Part shown: one piece after another, positions 11,201 through 22,200 of the stretch
Numbering within the stretch: the stretch's first letter is position 1
Layout of the letters: every line of letters starts with the position of its first letter
Source: Auriscalpium vulgare
Taxonomy: Eukaryota > Basidiomycota > Agaricomycetes > Russulales > Auriscalpiaceae
Reading direction: 5' to 3'
DNA: 30,496 nucleotides
Assembly (NCBI GenBank): GCA_019915015.1
Contig: JAHBBC010000083.1
Location: 1-30,496 of the forward strand
The notes under the pieces: generated by a model
Databases searched by the model: none
The model's input: the letters and a program-made list of their open reading frames with translations, nothing else
Told to the model about the DNA's origin: nothing
Program-made: the position numbers and the translations under genes

Positions 11201-12200
11201 AGAAGAGCTTCGAGTTCAATTGAGCCCGGCGCGCATCTTCCAGGCTGAATTCATGGACTTGCTATGGACCTTCAAGCTCACCATTGCATGTAGAGCTGCG
11301 ATGCATGACGGTCGTTACCAGCGTACGCCAAAAGCTCAGTCGAGTAGGCGGTCGACGGTGACTGCAGATTCGGCGGGCGCAAGGCGGGCGCGCGGTCCCG
11401 GCAAGTCCCGTCCCGATGCACCGCCACGCGGGCCCTGCATTTTGCATCCATATACGCCCCGCATTAACCTCACCATCCCGAGCCTCCCGCAGCAATATCG
11501 ATCTCAAGTCGCGGTGATCTGGGAAGTCTTCGTGTTCATAGGATGTTCGATGACGAGTTCGATCGCGAGAGGCCCTTCTCCCAAACCTTTCCTCACCCTC
11601 TCACCATCAATATGCTCGCTTTGCTGCACGCGCTGGCTCAAGTTAACATCGCCATACCCAACCATCATGGATCACCAGGTGCATGAGTCGAGCTGAAGTG
11701 GAGACGGCTGTTTGGTCGGCGCGCGCACACGATCATCAGTGGTGAAGTGCGTTCTTCCCGAGGATATGCACCGTCTGACTTCTCGGCGACGCACTCTCCT
11801 CGCACTCATTATTGTCTTGTCGCATTCTGGGAGGATCGTCGATTGCGCCCTATTTTTGCGTTCTTTTTTATCGACAATGACAACTTCTATGAGCTCAATT
11901 GTCGGTGCAGTGCTCCTTACGGCGATCAGATGTTGGCGCACCTCAAGCTCCCCTGCACGCTGCGTTGATCGTCGCATGGATTTTAGTAGGTGCGCACTGC
12001 GCCTACGTATTGCGCGCGCAACAACGCTCTCACCCTCACCCCAGCAATGCTCTGCATGTACCCCATCCACGGTATCAAAAACGTTCTCTCGCATTTATCA
12101 GATGGAAAGGCGCAAGGCCTGCATTTACGGGCGGGGCGCCTCGTTGCTGCCATGCTCATGCCAGGCGAGTTCTGTCACTTGCTGGTAGTGGGCCGGTGCT
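11200..12200. repeat. Left part of duplicated block B, cut off by the insertion nest
   Basis: 11270-11520 matches 1780-2100 and 11815-12200 matches 1-430. In block A the sequence after position 430 continues into 470-720, but the partner of that segment lies at 17300. This piece and 17300 onward are therefore best read as one copy split by about 5.1 kb of later insertions. Confidence 0.65.
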
Positions 12201-12692
12201 AAGCACGGCAGGTACGATTCCATTTCTAATGGTTTGTGAATATCATTATGTAGTTAATGTTAGTATCCATTTGCTGCGGCTACAACCTCTACTTGATGTG
12301 AGTTTGAAATGCAGTAGAGAGTCTGCATGTACTGAGAATAGTGAATGGTGTTGAAGGTAGTGATATGCAAGTGAAAGATTGACCTGTCTCAGTCATATCT
12401 AAAGTTCAATCTGTGGCATCATGGGTAGCCCTGATACTCCTCGCTCTGCGCTACGAGGCAATCGTTCGCCAATTTTCGCACTTTTGACAAGTCAACATTC
12501 ACACAATTTCAGAGTCGCAGCATCGCACAGCAGTGTTCCGACCATCCGATTAGTCTCTCCAAATGCTCGCAAGCTTGGACCAGAGTTCCAACCACTTGTC
12601 ACAGATGTCGTGAGATTGGATGGAACGTAGAGCCGTCCAAGTGAGCAACTGGGGGCGTTGGGGTCACCTATTCAGTGACGCGACATGTCGTC
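12200..12692. other. Insertion-nest sequence left of the LTR element, unidentified
   Basis: This stretch is richer in A and T than the duplicated blocks and has no counterpart elsewhere in the window. I see no gene, terminal repeat or tRNA-like motif in it. It may belong to an older element into which the miniature LTR element inserted. Confidence 0.4.
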
Positions 12693-14730
12693 TGTTGAGG
12701 ATCGGCTCCACGCACAAGGACGATGAGGGACAACGAAGGATATTCGAATTAGCGCCGGGTAGCGTATACGAAGCTGGGCTAGTGCTGCCGCGGTTCGGTT
12801 CTGAACCATGGTTCGAACCTGAACCAGGTTCGGTTCAGGGCTTGGTCCGGTTCACGGTTCAGCGGGTGGTGAACCAAAGGGTATGGTTTGAACCTGGTCC
12901 GAACCAACCAAACCATGAAGTTTTTCCCAACCTCTGTGTTGGCAAAATTAATAGGAAATACAATGTGCTTACTAGAATAAATGGTGAATGAGTACATGAA
13001 TTGCTATGAGGGGACAAATCCAAAAAAGAATCTCAATCAAATGGATCATCTTCCCTTACAATCATGCGCAGGAGGCTCCGAGTCACCGTTGATGTCAGCT
13101 GCACGGCACCTGCTGGTTGCGTATTGAGGAAGGTTGAACATGTGATGTGCTGCATTCTACATGTAGCACTAGCAGAAGAAATTACTATGGGTGGCGGTGA
13201 TGGGCACCCACAGGTAGTAGGGTGGTAAGCTGTCTATAACCATAATCCTAGAGCGCTGGAGGGCGCCGGGTCGCGGGAGGCGGGAACAGCCGGAACAATG
13301 AGGAGAAAAATGGTCGCAGGGACAATGGCCAACTGGGGCGGTACCCGAGTTGCGTGGGAATGTTGCGAGTCACAATGTCAGCGATAAGTTGGGAGGGCGT
13401 GGGCTGTGCGTTCTGATGGAAATCTGATGAGGGCGGAGCTGGGCGGCGAAGGTTCGGCGAACCAAGGCGAGAGAGAGAGCCAGCGGAGGGAGGTGACACG
13501 GTGGGAAGTGTCGGGTAGGTGGCAGGGAGGGGCGCGGTGCTGGTGAACCGTGAGAAGTAGCCTATGTGCGCACACATAGAGTGTACTGGTACAAGTGATG
13601 ACTAAGCAATCTACCCTTGGGAGTCGACACCCGAGACTTCACAGCTCAAGAATCCACAAGTAGCGCTCCTCGGGCACCATAGTGAATCACTATAATGGGA
13701 CGCCATGGCTTGAACACGCGAACAAACTTTCCGAGACCAAGAAAAGACCTAGCGAAGAGTCGCCAAGTCAAACGGGCTTAGGCAAACACGGTGGGCGAAA
13801 TATGGCATGGGAGCGTAATATCAATTGAGGAGACGGAAATCTTATTATGGAATACAAGCAATCTTGCTTTCCTTCCCTCACCTTGCATGCTCCATTGAGG
13901 TATTCCAGTCGCCTGCTTGAGGGAACGGCTCTTCGTTCATCCTCTCTCTCTCTCTCCACCTTTTTGGGAAAATCAGGTCCGCATGACCTATGACGAGAGG
14001 GTGCAACACGCTCGAAGGATAACAAATAGGGAAATGGTTGATTGGGTAACAATTGTGTAGGGAAAAGTGCCTTGCGGAATCCACAAGGTGCATGTCCCTG
14101 AAGCTAACCAAAAGGACCAGTCACGAGGCTGAAGAGGTCTCAAAAAAAAGAGCGACTCCCATTGAGCTTGAGAAATCCTTGAGCATTGAGCTAGAGTGAA
14201 GAGAGAATGTGCTAAGTTGCTTGTGCCTTCGTAAAGTGTTGTGAGTGCGCATGTACACTTGTTGTATGTGCGCTTGCTGAAGTAATCCCATGGCCAGTCC
14301 ACCTGAGTTGCCTGACTTGCTCAATATCCTGATTCCTGAGGAGGCAGGCACCTGTGTGGTTCTTAGCTACACTTGGCAATGACATATAGCCTTCTTATGT
14401 TTCTGACTGAAAAATAAGCAAATTTGAATTGGTTCTTGGTTCGAACCAAGTTTGAACCAGAACCGAACCAGCTGAACCGGTTCGGTGTGGTCCAGTTCGG
14501 GGTTCAGAAATTCTGTGAACTGAACCAATGGTCCGGTTCGGGGTTCCAAAAATTTTGGCCTGAACCGGACCGAACCGAACCGTGGCAGCACTAAGCTGGG
14601 CGTAATCCGTAAGGGATATCGTAGCAAAAGAGCTAGCTACATGTCTACGGAATAAGGTTCGTATGTACTGTACAGTACCCGGAAGATGCCGGTGCGGCGT
14701 TGAGCTCGACATGCACGTGATATTCCAACA
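12693..14730 (-). repeat. LTR 1 of the miniature element, split by a hAT insertion
   Basis: Its two pieces, 12693-12779 and 14602-14730, together give exactly the 216 bases of LTR 2. A perfect 14-bp palindrome GTACTGTACAGTAC lies at 14665-14678. Confidence 0.9.
12780..14593. mobile_element. Non-autonomous hAT-type DNA transposon nested in LTR 1
   Basis: The terminal inverted repeats TAGTGCTGCC / GGCAGCACTA extend imperfectly into CGGTTCGGTTC. The 8-bp target duplication AGCTGGGC is present at 12772-12779 and 14594-14601, and the unduplicated site is seen in LTR 2. An 8-bp duplication and a TIR start of the YARNG type are hallmarks of the hAT superfamily. Both ends carry dense GGTTCGAACC / GAACCGGTTC subterminal repeats, typical transposase-binding arrays. 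At 1814 bp with no open frame above about 125 codons and no transposase motif, it is non-autonomous. The interior is A+T-richer than the host blocks. Confidence 0.88.
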
Positions 14731-15390
14731 CACTCCCTCGAGCGAAAACGCCAACAGGAAACAGGGACAGAAAATGGGAAGGGGGATTCAAAGGGGGATG
14801 GGAAAAGCATAACAGCAGAAGGAAGAGATAGAAGATGATGACATGCCTAGTAACCCCAGACAGTAGGAGATCCTAGCGCCTGACCCAACTCCTGGACTGA
14901 TCCTGCCACTCCCTGGCTCTGGACGCACTTCCAGCCTGTCCAACCTGACCAACTTCCAAGCCCATGTCTTCATCTCCCTGCCAGCCAACCAACCACTCGG
15001 TGATGCGATTGCGCACCTAAAGCCCCGAAGCCGGACTCTCTCTGTGTGGCTGGATGCCACCTATCTCAAGAGCAGACGATGCTCTGTGAGGCGTGAGCCT
15101 CATGTCCCGTAGCGCGGACAACGGATGACAACGACAGCGAGGACGGCGGAACATCGAGTGAGGGGGGGAATCGGAAAGGAGCGTCGAAGAAGGGGGAAGG
15201 GATTTAAGGCCCAATGACGAGACAAGTGTTATGCCCACCTGGGATACGTCGCGAGGTTCGGTTACGCGAAGGCGCTGCGGCACGAGGTCCAGTTACGTGC
15301 CCACGACGCACGGCTGAGACAGGACAGCCGGTGTTCACTGTCAAGGCAAGAGGCCGGTCGATATTCCCAACGACCAAGGTAGACGGATTA

Positions 15391-15606
15391 TGTTGAGGAT
15401 CGGCTCCACGCACAAGGACGATGAGGGACAACAAAGGATATTCGAATTAGCGCCGGGTAGCGTATACGAAGCTGGGCGTAATCCGTAAGGGATATCGTAG
15501 CAAAAGAGCTAGCTACATGTCCACGGAATAAGGTTCGTATGTACTGTACAGTACCCGGAAGATGCCGGTGCGGCGTTGAGCTCGACATGCACGTGATATT
15601 CCAACA
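15391..15606 (-). repeat. LTR 2 of the miniature element, intact
   Basis: It begins TGTTGAGGATCGG and ends ATATTCCAACA, and carries the same palindrome at 15541-15554. It differs from LTR 1 by CAACAAAGG against CAACGAAGG and TGTCCACGG against TGTCTACGG. Confidence 0.92.
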
Positions 15607-16549
15607 TCGTCCGGGCAAGGCAACATGTAGCTGTCCGGGAGTCGTCCTTTCAGAACGACGGGATGTGTGAGTGGTACGAGAGACAGGCGTTGTCTCTCGA
15701 GGAAGCTGGGTCCTATGCCTAATCCCTCATGTGTACTTTCGGAGTGTCTCGATGAAGTACGCTGGGTGAGGGTGTAAGGCAAGAAGGATGATATTAAGTA
15801 AGCAACCGCGGTGCGTAAATACAAATACAGACTAAGGAACCAGTAACACTGTGGGGTTGCAATCAAAGGTATTCAAAGGTATCACAAGAGTAGGAAGAGA
15901 ACAATATAAGTAGGATATCCAACATGTCAGTGACACAACTGTCACAGTTGTCTCACAGTCAGCTTATTATTCTCCTGGGTCTCATCTTGTCCCATCGTCA
16001 TCCCATTAGCCGTTGTGCGAGCTCTACGTTGCTCTGACTGTCTTGCGACACCGGCTATTACAGTTGCATTGCTCTCGTCCCGCAGTGATTGCACCCTCGC
16101 TCGTGTCGCACTACTCATCCTAGTCTTCCAACCATTGCCCTTGCTCTTCTGACTAGTCACATGAGTGCAATGGTTCAGTGTTGTTGTCTGCACTCCTCTC
16201 TGTTGTTCTGACCATATTTCGATGATTGTGCACACAGTGCAGTGTGCAGTCGTTCCCAGTTGCTTGCAACACACATCCTCTCCTCCAACCCCTCGTTGAT
16301 GATTCTCCGACTGATCACGCATTCCAACCATCACCTCTGATTGCACACCTCCCTACTCTCATCGGAGACGCGCTCTGATCATCTTCGGGAGCCTGGCACT
16401 CGCTCGCACACATTGCAGTACCCTCTTCAGCGCTCAAGGGATCTGGTACTATCTGACACATTACCACTATACTACATGTGGGTGCCCATCATCGCTGTGC
16501 ATGAACTTGCTCAGCAACATTGTGCATTGCTCCGTGAAACATGGACTCA
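15607..16549. other. Insertion-nest sequence between the LTR element and the hairpin
   Basis: No confident gene. The minus strand has a 134-codon open frame (16346-15942) rich in Thr, Arg and Gln with scattered Cys/His but no recognisable domain. Near 15919 the sequence ATATCCAACA resembles the end of another Copia-type LTR read in the same direction as the TRIM, but I found no matching partner or start. Confidence 0.35.
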
Positions 16550-16625
16550 ACCATGCCCCTGATCAATACCTGGCGGCCTGTGCAAGCATGTGCACAGGCC
16601 GCCAGGTATTGATCAGGGGCATGGT
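16550..16625. repeat. Perfect inverted repeat: 35-bp arms, 6-base spacer
   Basis: The left arm 16550-16584 is the exact reverse complement of the right arm 16591-16625, with the spacer AGCATG between. The arms contain TGATCAATACCTGGCGG. Perfect identity implies either very recent formation or active maintenance. The right arm runs straight into the truncated SINE copy at 16626. Confidence 0.97.
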
Positions 16626-16740
16626 CTGCAGTTCAATTTCTGATAGAAACACTTATATGTACTTCACTCCGCGTAGTACTTTGGCTAGAGCTCAGACATG
16701 ACATGATTTCTGGATGCACGAATGGGGAGGTGACAGACTT
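16626..16740 (+). mobile_element. 5'-truncated SINE-like copy
   Basis: It starts at a B-box-like GCAGTTCAATTTC (about 16629-16640). Its body (GTAGTAC, ATGACATGATTTC, GGATGCACGAATG) aligns loosely with 16870-16965 of the second copy. The tRNA-like head is missing, replaced by the hairpin arm. Confidence 0.45.
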
Positions 16741-16802
16741 AGATGCTTTGAAAAGCCTAGAGGAATAGTCTATAACATATGTATTGATGTATATATTATC
16801 AA

Positions 16803-16985
16803 TGGCTCTGTAGTCTAGTGGTATCTGCACTGTATAGTCTTCTAAACTTGAAGGTTTGCAGTTCAATTCCTGTTATAAACAGTTTTGAAAAGATTGGTAA
16901 TCGAGTCCGGGTAGTACAGTAGCCGGAGTAGAGAGGAATGACGTAGTTTCCGAGTGCACTTGTGCTGTGCATCCGAGACTGACGT
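16803..16985 (+). mobile_element. tRNA-Arg(TCT)-derived SINE copy
   Basis: The head has an A box (TAGTCTAGTGG, 16811-16821) and B box (GTTCAATTCC, 16861-16870) at the spacing of a tRNA gene. An anticodon-loop-like CTTCTAA (TCT at 16841-16843) and AAGGTTTGCAG resemble tRNA-Arg(TCT). The 5' end GGCTCTG cannot pair with the 3' TATAAAC, so no acceptor stem forms and this is not a working tRNA gene. The body continues for about 110 bases and matches the copy upstream. No poly-A tail or clear target duplication is seen. Confidence 0.6.
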
Positions 16986-17279
16986 CATGGGATCAAGCGT
17001 GGGAATTACTTACCGGAAATGGCAATTATGGAGCATTTTCTTCTGACTTCAGAGCCACTGAAATTATGTGCATATCTATTCTAGTTAGCTTAAAAAATGC
17101 GAAATACTGTCTGAAACGGGAGTCTTTTGAAGTGCGAAGAGGGGGAATTGTGTTTGCTAGGGAAATTGGACCGTGTGAACAAATAGCTATATATGGGGGG
17201 GAAGATGAAAGTTGCATGGGGGTCCAAAAACGGCGACTGGTGCTTACATAAGAAACGATTCAAGGGAATCGTAACTAGT
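16986..17279. other. A+T-rich end of the insertion nest, no gene seen
   Basis: The sequence has purine-rich tracts and a 94-codon plus-strand open frame (16967-17251) without recognisable features. It ends where similarity to block A resumes (GGTCGGTAACTGC at about 17300). Confidence 0.35.
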
Positions 17280-17299
17280 CGTCTTTTCACTTTCCACAG

Positions 17300-17575
17300 A
17301 GGTCGGTAACTGCAAGCATTGAAGGCTAGCGTCCAGGATGCTCGCGCGCGATCGTCTGCACGATGCAAGTGCTATCGAAATCCCGAAGCCTATGCTCCCC
17401 GCCATCATCGATTTTTTCTCCCGAATTTTCAAGGATCCGCCGCTCGTGCTCGCTTGTTCTTGAGTCGCAAAACCTACTCGCGCTGCCTCAGAACTCGCAG
17501 CACGTCGATCTCCCGCGACCTTCATACCTTCCAAGGCCCGCGAGGAGGGAATGTTGAGTGCTATGCTTTTCTGTT
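17300..17575. repeat. Duplicated segment, copy of 470-720
   Basis: It aligns from GGTCGGTAACTGCAAGC through TTCATACCTTCC.AGGCC to GAGGGAATGTT. Block B resumes here after the insertion nest. Confidence 0.65.
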
Positions 17576-17589
17576 CTCCCTCAGTGAGG

Positions 17590-19200
17590 GCTCACCGGAT
17601 TGTAGCGTGATGCCACGGCGCAGGCCGAATATGGCGAGTTCAATTGGCTGGTTAGTGATTGCAATCTTGTGTTCATATTTTGTTCTAGTTCTTTGCCAGC
17701 AACGACCAACGATCTGACTGATTCCGGCTGCAGCGCGCTCGACGAGGCCCTTGCTAGTCCGACCCACCATGCCGCTTGCTCTGGAGGACGGATTTGGTCA
17801 TGGGACCGACTGAACCGTGATGCTAGCCCAGCATCATGTACGTTGCACTTACTATATGCACCCGACTCCAGCTGACCGGCGAGCAGCAACTGTCTGGCCG
17901 GACAATTTCCCAGACCCCATCGTAGATTGTGAACACACTGTGTTTGCTCTCGGATCGTCGATCTTTCGTTTGCCTGGACGGGGCCGCCAATGCAGGCCGG
18001 CTTGATACGCGTTCATTGGTCCTCGCGTCGGAACTGGTGTCGCATTGCTCAGCGCTCCTCAAGGCTGGCTTTCTGACACGATGACAATGCTGGCGATCGG
18101 GGCGGTCCTGGTGGATCTGTAACGAACGCTTGGATACCGCTTACATCGCATTCTCTACAGAGGCTTCAATATGTGAAAGTACAACATAAATTGAATGATA
18201 ATTCTATGCTCACTTCGTCAATGCGTGCGCAAAATGTCTCAGACAATTATGAACGGCGGAAATGGCATGGATGTGATTTGACCACGTTACTGTGCATCCT
18301 GTGTGCAAGGCCGCCTCTACCGATCGATGCCCAGCCTACTCGACACCCTGCGACAGCATCATTGATCTTCAAGCTTCACTACTCCATGCAATTTCAGACA
18401 GACATCCCAGGAAGTGTGCATGGTGTTCAGCGCACACATTTGGACGACACGGAAACCGTTCGGGCGCGCTGGCAGCAAGCAAATGACCGGCCGGCGGACG
18501 TCTGCCCGAACGTTAGAGTCTGCAGCGTCGAGGCCTAGGAGAATCTCCAGAGAAGTGGTACTGGGATTTGGAGGGCTGCAGGACAGCTGCCGGGGAACGA
18601 CGGCGCGGGCCTAGATCCGTTGTGGCGGCCACGTGCGCAATCAAAGACGCCGGCCCGATCCTCGTCACGGATGCCTCTCCGACAGTGTCAGTCGTCCACC
18701 CACCACTAGACGAGTCTAATATGTGTTGGCCTTGTTGTCGGCCTCGCTTTGCTTCCATGGCTCGCGCGAGTTGACCCCGGCGCTCTCTACCAACTCTCTA
18801 CCGTCGCCCGACCCACATGGCGCTCATGAGCATGCCGCTCACAGTGAGCCGCCGCTCGCTGCTCCTTGCTCGGCTGACATCCTCGCCCCTCCAAGTCTAC
18901 CTCGCCATATTTCGGAAAGAGCTGGTTCAATTCTGCGTATTGGATTCCTGCGATGATGGGCCACGGGCGGGGCAAATATGCTGTCCAACGCCGGTGTGCC
19001 GTATACTGTACTCCTTTCGAATTCTTCCTGCTGACGCTGATTTCACCAGGCCAGGATGCTCGAGATCATATGGTGGCAAATTGAACCATCCTTGATGGAC
19101 TATTCGCGGTGACGCCTTCACTAGCACTCACAACCGAAGGGCCGCGCGACCTCTCGCCTCGATCGTCTGCTTCGTGCGTCAGCACTCCCCTACGCCACCT
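17590..19200. repeat. Extra segment in block B, partly shared with 29590-30060
   Basis: Block A has nothing equivalent. The part 18830-19170 is related to 29600-30040: ATGCTGTCCAACG.GCGCC..TA, CTGACGCTG.TTTC and CCGAAGGGCCGCGCGACC occur in order in both. The rest (17590-18830) is unpaired in this window. No gene is called, because conserved frames occur on both strands and each is broken. Confidence 0.45.
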
Positions 19201-22200
19201 CGCGCAACACTGTATCGAACAGGGAAATATTTGAATGTCTACTGCAAGTACATGTTTGTTTGCTTTTTAGCCTTTCGGTGTACTAATATCACTCGTACAC
19301 TAGTACATCGCGCTGAACCCCTCGCACCTGTCGCTTCCACGACATCTAGCGCATTAAACCGCAACATCGCAGTGCTTGAACGTGTATGGATTGCGCCTGT
19401 ACAAGCAGATTGGGAGGTCAGGTAGAGGATGGCGGGCGATGACCGCCTGACCAACGGTGCGTGGACAATGTTTTTTTCATCTCTGCTTTGCTGACACCGT
19501 CCGTAGATCCTGCCTATGTCGCGAAGTTCGACTGATTCTGCCTTCTTCGCCATGGTCCTGTATCCCATGCGCCGACAGTGGACGTCATTCCTCCTCTTGC
19601 CTCCGCCGCACGACTATCCTCCTACCCTCCTTTGACCCGGACGCTCGACTGCGGAAGAATTTATTGGTCGTTCGATGTGGCGGTAAGACTCGGCGAGCGT
19701 CTCCAGACGTCTCTTGCGTCGTTGTCATCTGGGCATTCTAGGAGATGAGATAGAAGATACTGTGGAAGGGGACGTTGCGGGACAGCTCCACGCCGGGCGA
19801 AGCGCATTTATCGGTCAACTTGATGGTGCGTCTACTCATTGTAATCAGCGCATATCAGAGACTCATTTCTGGAACGATTACTGCACAGCACGATACAAAA
19901 AGACGAGCCGGTTAGATCAACAGCGAATCTGTGCAGCTGATTGTCACTGCAAAATTCTGCCCTTCTCGCCCACTCAATGCGCGATGGCGGCGGCCATGAC
20001 TTGGGTGCAGCCGCGCACTACCAACGTGAGCACCTATTTCTTACAGCCACTTGCCATGTACTGCCCTCCACTTGAGTTGTTCATACTTACTGATATGGCT
20101 ATACGCATATAGGTCCTCGAAGATTTTGGAGCGCAAGGCATCAGCCTATCCCAGCAAGCCGATGAAGAACACGTACTCGCGCTCCACGTCAAATTTTGCT
20201 GAGACAGGTCCGTCTCCCATTTTTGTCCAGTTTGCCTTGTCGTATCCTAGACGGGTGGATCGAACATTGATCTTCCTTCGAGGAGTTGACCTAGGGGAAT
20301 CGCCGCGCGCGCTGAGGGCGTGCTCCATGCGATCTTAGGTGCGTGCCAGACACGGGCGTGCCAGCGAGCTAAGGAACGAGGCGCTGCCAGCGGGCGGCAC
20401 ATAGATAATAGTAAGACGAAATCCGGTCCATCCCGCCTGTGGTGGATAGTGGATGCTGATCACCGGTATGCAGTACGCACGCCGTTTTTTCCGTCGATGT
20501 ACGTATACCTCGCGAGGGACGCGTTTCGTTCGGGGATTGACCGGCGGGCACTCGCATGGACTCTGGTATTGCGGAGGCGAGCGCCAGCAGTGGACGTGAG
20601 AACAGCCGGTAGACTGTTTACAAGTAGCATATACTGATGCTTGGTGTGGGCGTAGAAGACGGAATGGAATAACCACGGAATTTTTGAGCGATATCCCAGC
20701 AGGATCGCAGCGCAAGACGATGCGGGACGGCCGCGCCGACCGTGTTCCGAGCACGAGTGTGGAGAACAGGAATACCCTGGGCATGGGGACTGCACCGTCA
20801 CGCGTGCCTACTGATGCATTTTATAGGCCACACATGGGACAAGCTTACAACTGCTCGAGCCTCAAGTTCAACAACATCTTCCGAGTGCGCCTGCCAAGCA
20901 AGACCAACGAAAATATGCGACCTAGCGCCCCCCAGCGATCACAATATCTCGACGCAAAGCACCGTAGCGGTGTCAGCAGGTGCTAGGACGAGCGACGGAG
21001 GGCTCACGAGGCGCGGTCGACGGGGAGGGCGGCCGAAAGGGTCGCCCCATGGCAGGTGGTGCGGCTGTGAGGAGTACGACGCCATGGTCGACCGGCTGCT
21101 GTATTGCAGCAGCGCGAGCGTGCACGAGACCGTGACAACGCTGCAGTCAGTACACGGTGCTTCTGACGCCTCGCAATCGTCGCGTCCACCGCTTCGTCGG
21201 GACCGTCCCCTTCTCCAGATAGCCTTGCAAGTCGGTCAGCTGCAGCTGCAGACGCTACCGTGACGTGGACTGCGCGCGCAGAGGATCGACGCACGAGACG
21301 TGGGCGAGACGGCTAGTCATGCAGTATGGCCTGTCGCCGGGGAAGGTCCGCAGAAGGAGTCGGATGGCGGGCCGGAGGCACATAGATTCAGATTCGCAAT
21401 CGCAGCAAGGAAGCTCGCAACTGGCCTCATTAGCTCCGCAGTCCCCCGCAGCCACACACAACAAGCATAGCAATTGCACGCGCCGGCCCCTGCAGTTTTT
21501 TTCAGGATGGTATCCTTCGACACAGCGCGCTCTGCGCACTTGGCACAGACACATCGCACCTAGAAACTCGGCTAGGATGAGGGTCAATGGACGCGCTGCC
21601 GAGAGGTGGAGGGCGTATTGCGGTGCTTCTACGCCTGAAACGGAAACGTGAGATCGAGAACGCGAGTGTCCACCGTCTGGTCGCTCCTGTTTCCATTGCA
21701 GAACACACCACACCCAACTCCCAGAGTGACGCTGTTCAAAACACGTTCGATACGCGCGCAGAGGTCGACAGGCGAGGCTTCCGCAGGGGCCGGTCTGCGC
21801 CCATCGGCGGGAGGAGTCTGCGCAGACGGATGGCGGAGCTGCAGGCTCAGATTCACGACCACCGCGAAGGAGCAGCGTCGCACACATACGCACTTGCCCT
21901 ATTGCACGTCCCGCAGATCACACGCATGCGGCATCACGACTTACGGATTCAGCACGTCCCCGCGAGTATCGGTACAGCGACGAGACACAGACAGAAGTAC
22001 TGCTCCCGCCGCCACGCTCCTGTCCGCGCTCTCTGGCCAAGGTCCACATTCCACCCCCGCCCGGCGCCCATGCTACCAGATGGCACGAAGGTTGTTTCTT
22101 GTACTGGTGGACGGTCGATGGCGTGCGGAGGTGTGCGTTGGTTGTCGGCCAGAGGCGAGGCGAAGGGCAGCTATGGACCAGTGGGAGAGTCGAAGTAGAC

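Larger units (their letters stand above)
12693..15606 (-). mobile_element. Miniature non-autonomous LTR retrotransposon (TRIM-like, probably Copia-related)
   Basis: Two 216-bp direct repeats with TGTTG..CAACA ends bound the element: LTR 1 at 12693-12779 plus 14602-14730, LTR 2 at 15391-15606. A 5-bp target duplication TCGTC flanks it (12688-12692 and 15607-15611). Without the nested hAT insertion it is 1092 bp with a 660-bp interior, far too short for gag-pol. The two LTRs differ at only two positions, so the insertion is recent. Read on the minus strand, a purine-rich GAGGGAGTG directly precedes TGTTGGAATATC, like a polypurine tract before a Copia 3' LTR, which sets the strand. I could not identify a primer binding site. 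No transposition gene is present, so movement would need enzymes from elsewhere. Confidence 0.88.

Noticed and set aside
14665..14678. The palindrome GTACTGTACAGTAC as a host operator
   Set aside because: It occurs in both LTRs and belongs to the element; there is nothing to link it to a host regulator.
15840..15919. A second solo LTR ending ATATCCAACA
   Set aside because: The end resembles a Copia LTR terminus, but no start, partner copy or target duplication could be found.
15942..16346. 134-codon minus-strand frame as a retrotransposon gag
   Set aside because: There is no zinc knuckle or other gag motif, no adjacent pol, and no LTR pair around it.
16803..16876. A functional tRNA-Arg gene
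   Set aside because: The A and B boxes are present but the acceptor arms do not pair and the D-arm is irregular, so it is a SINE head.
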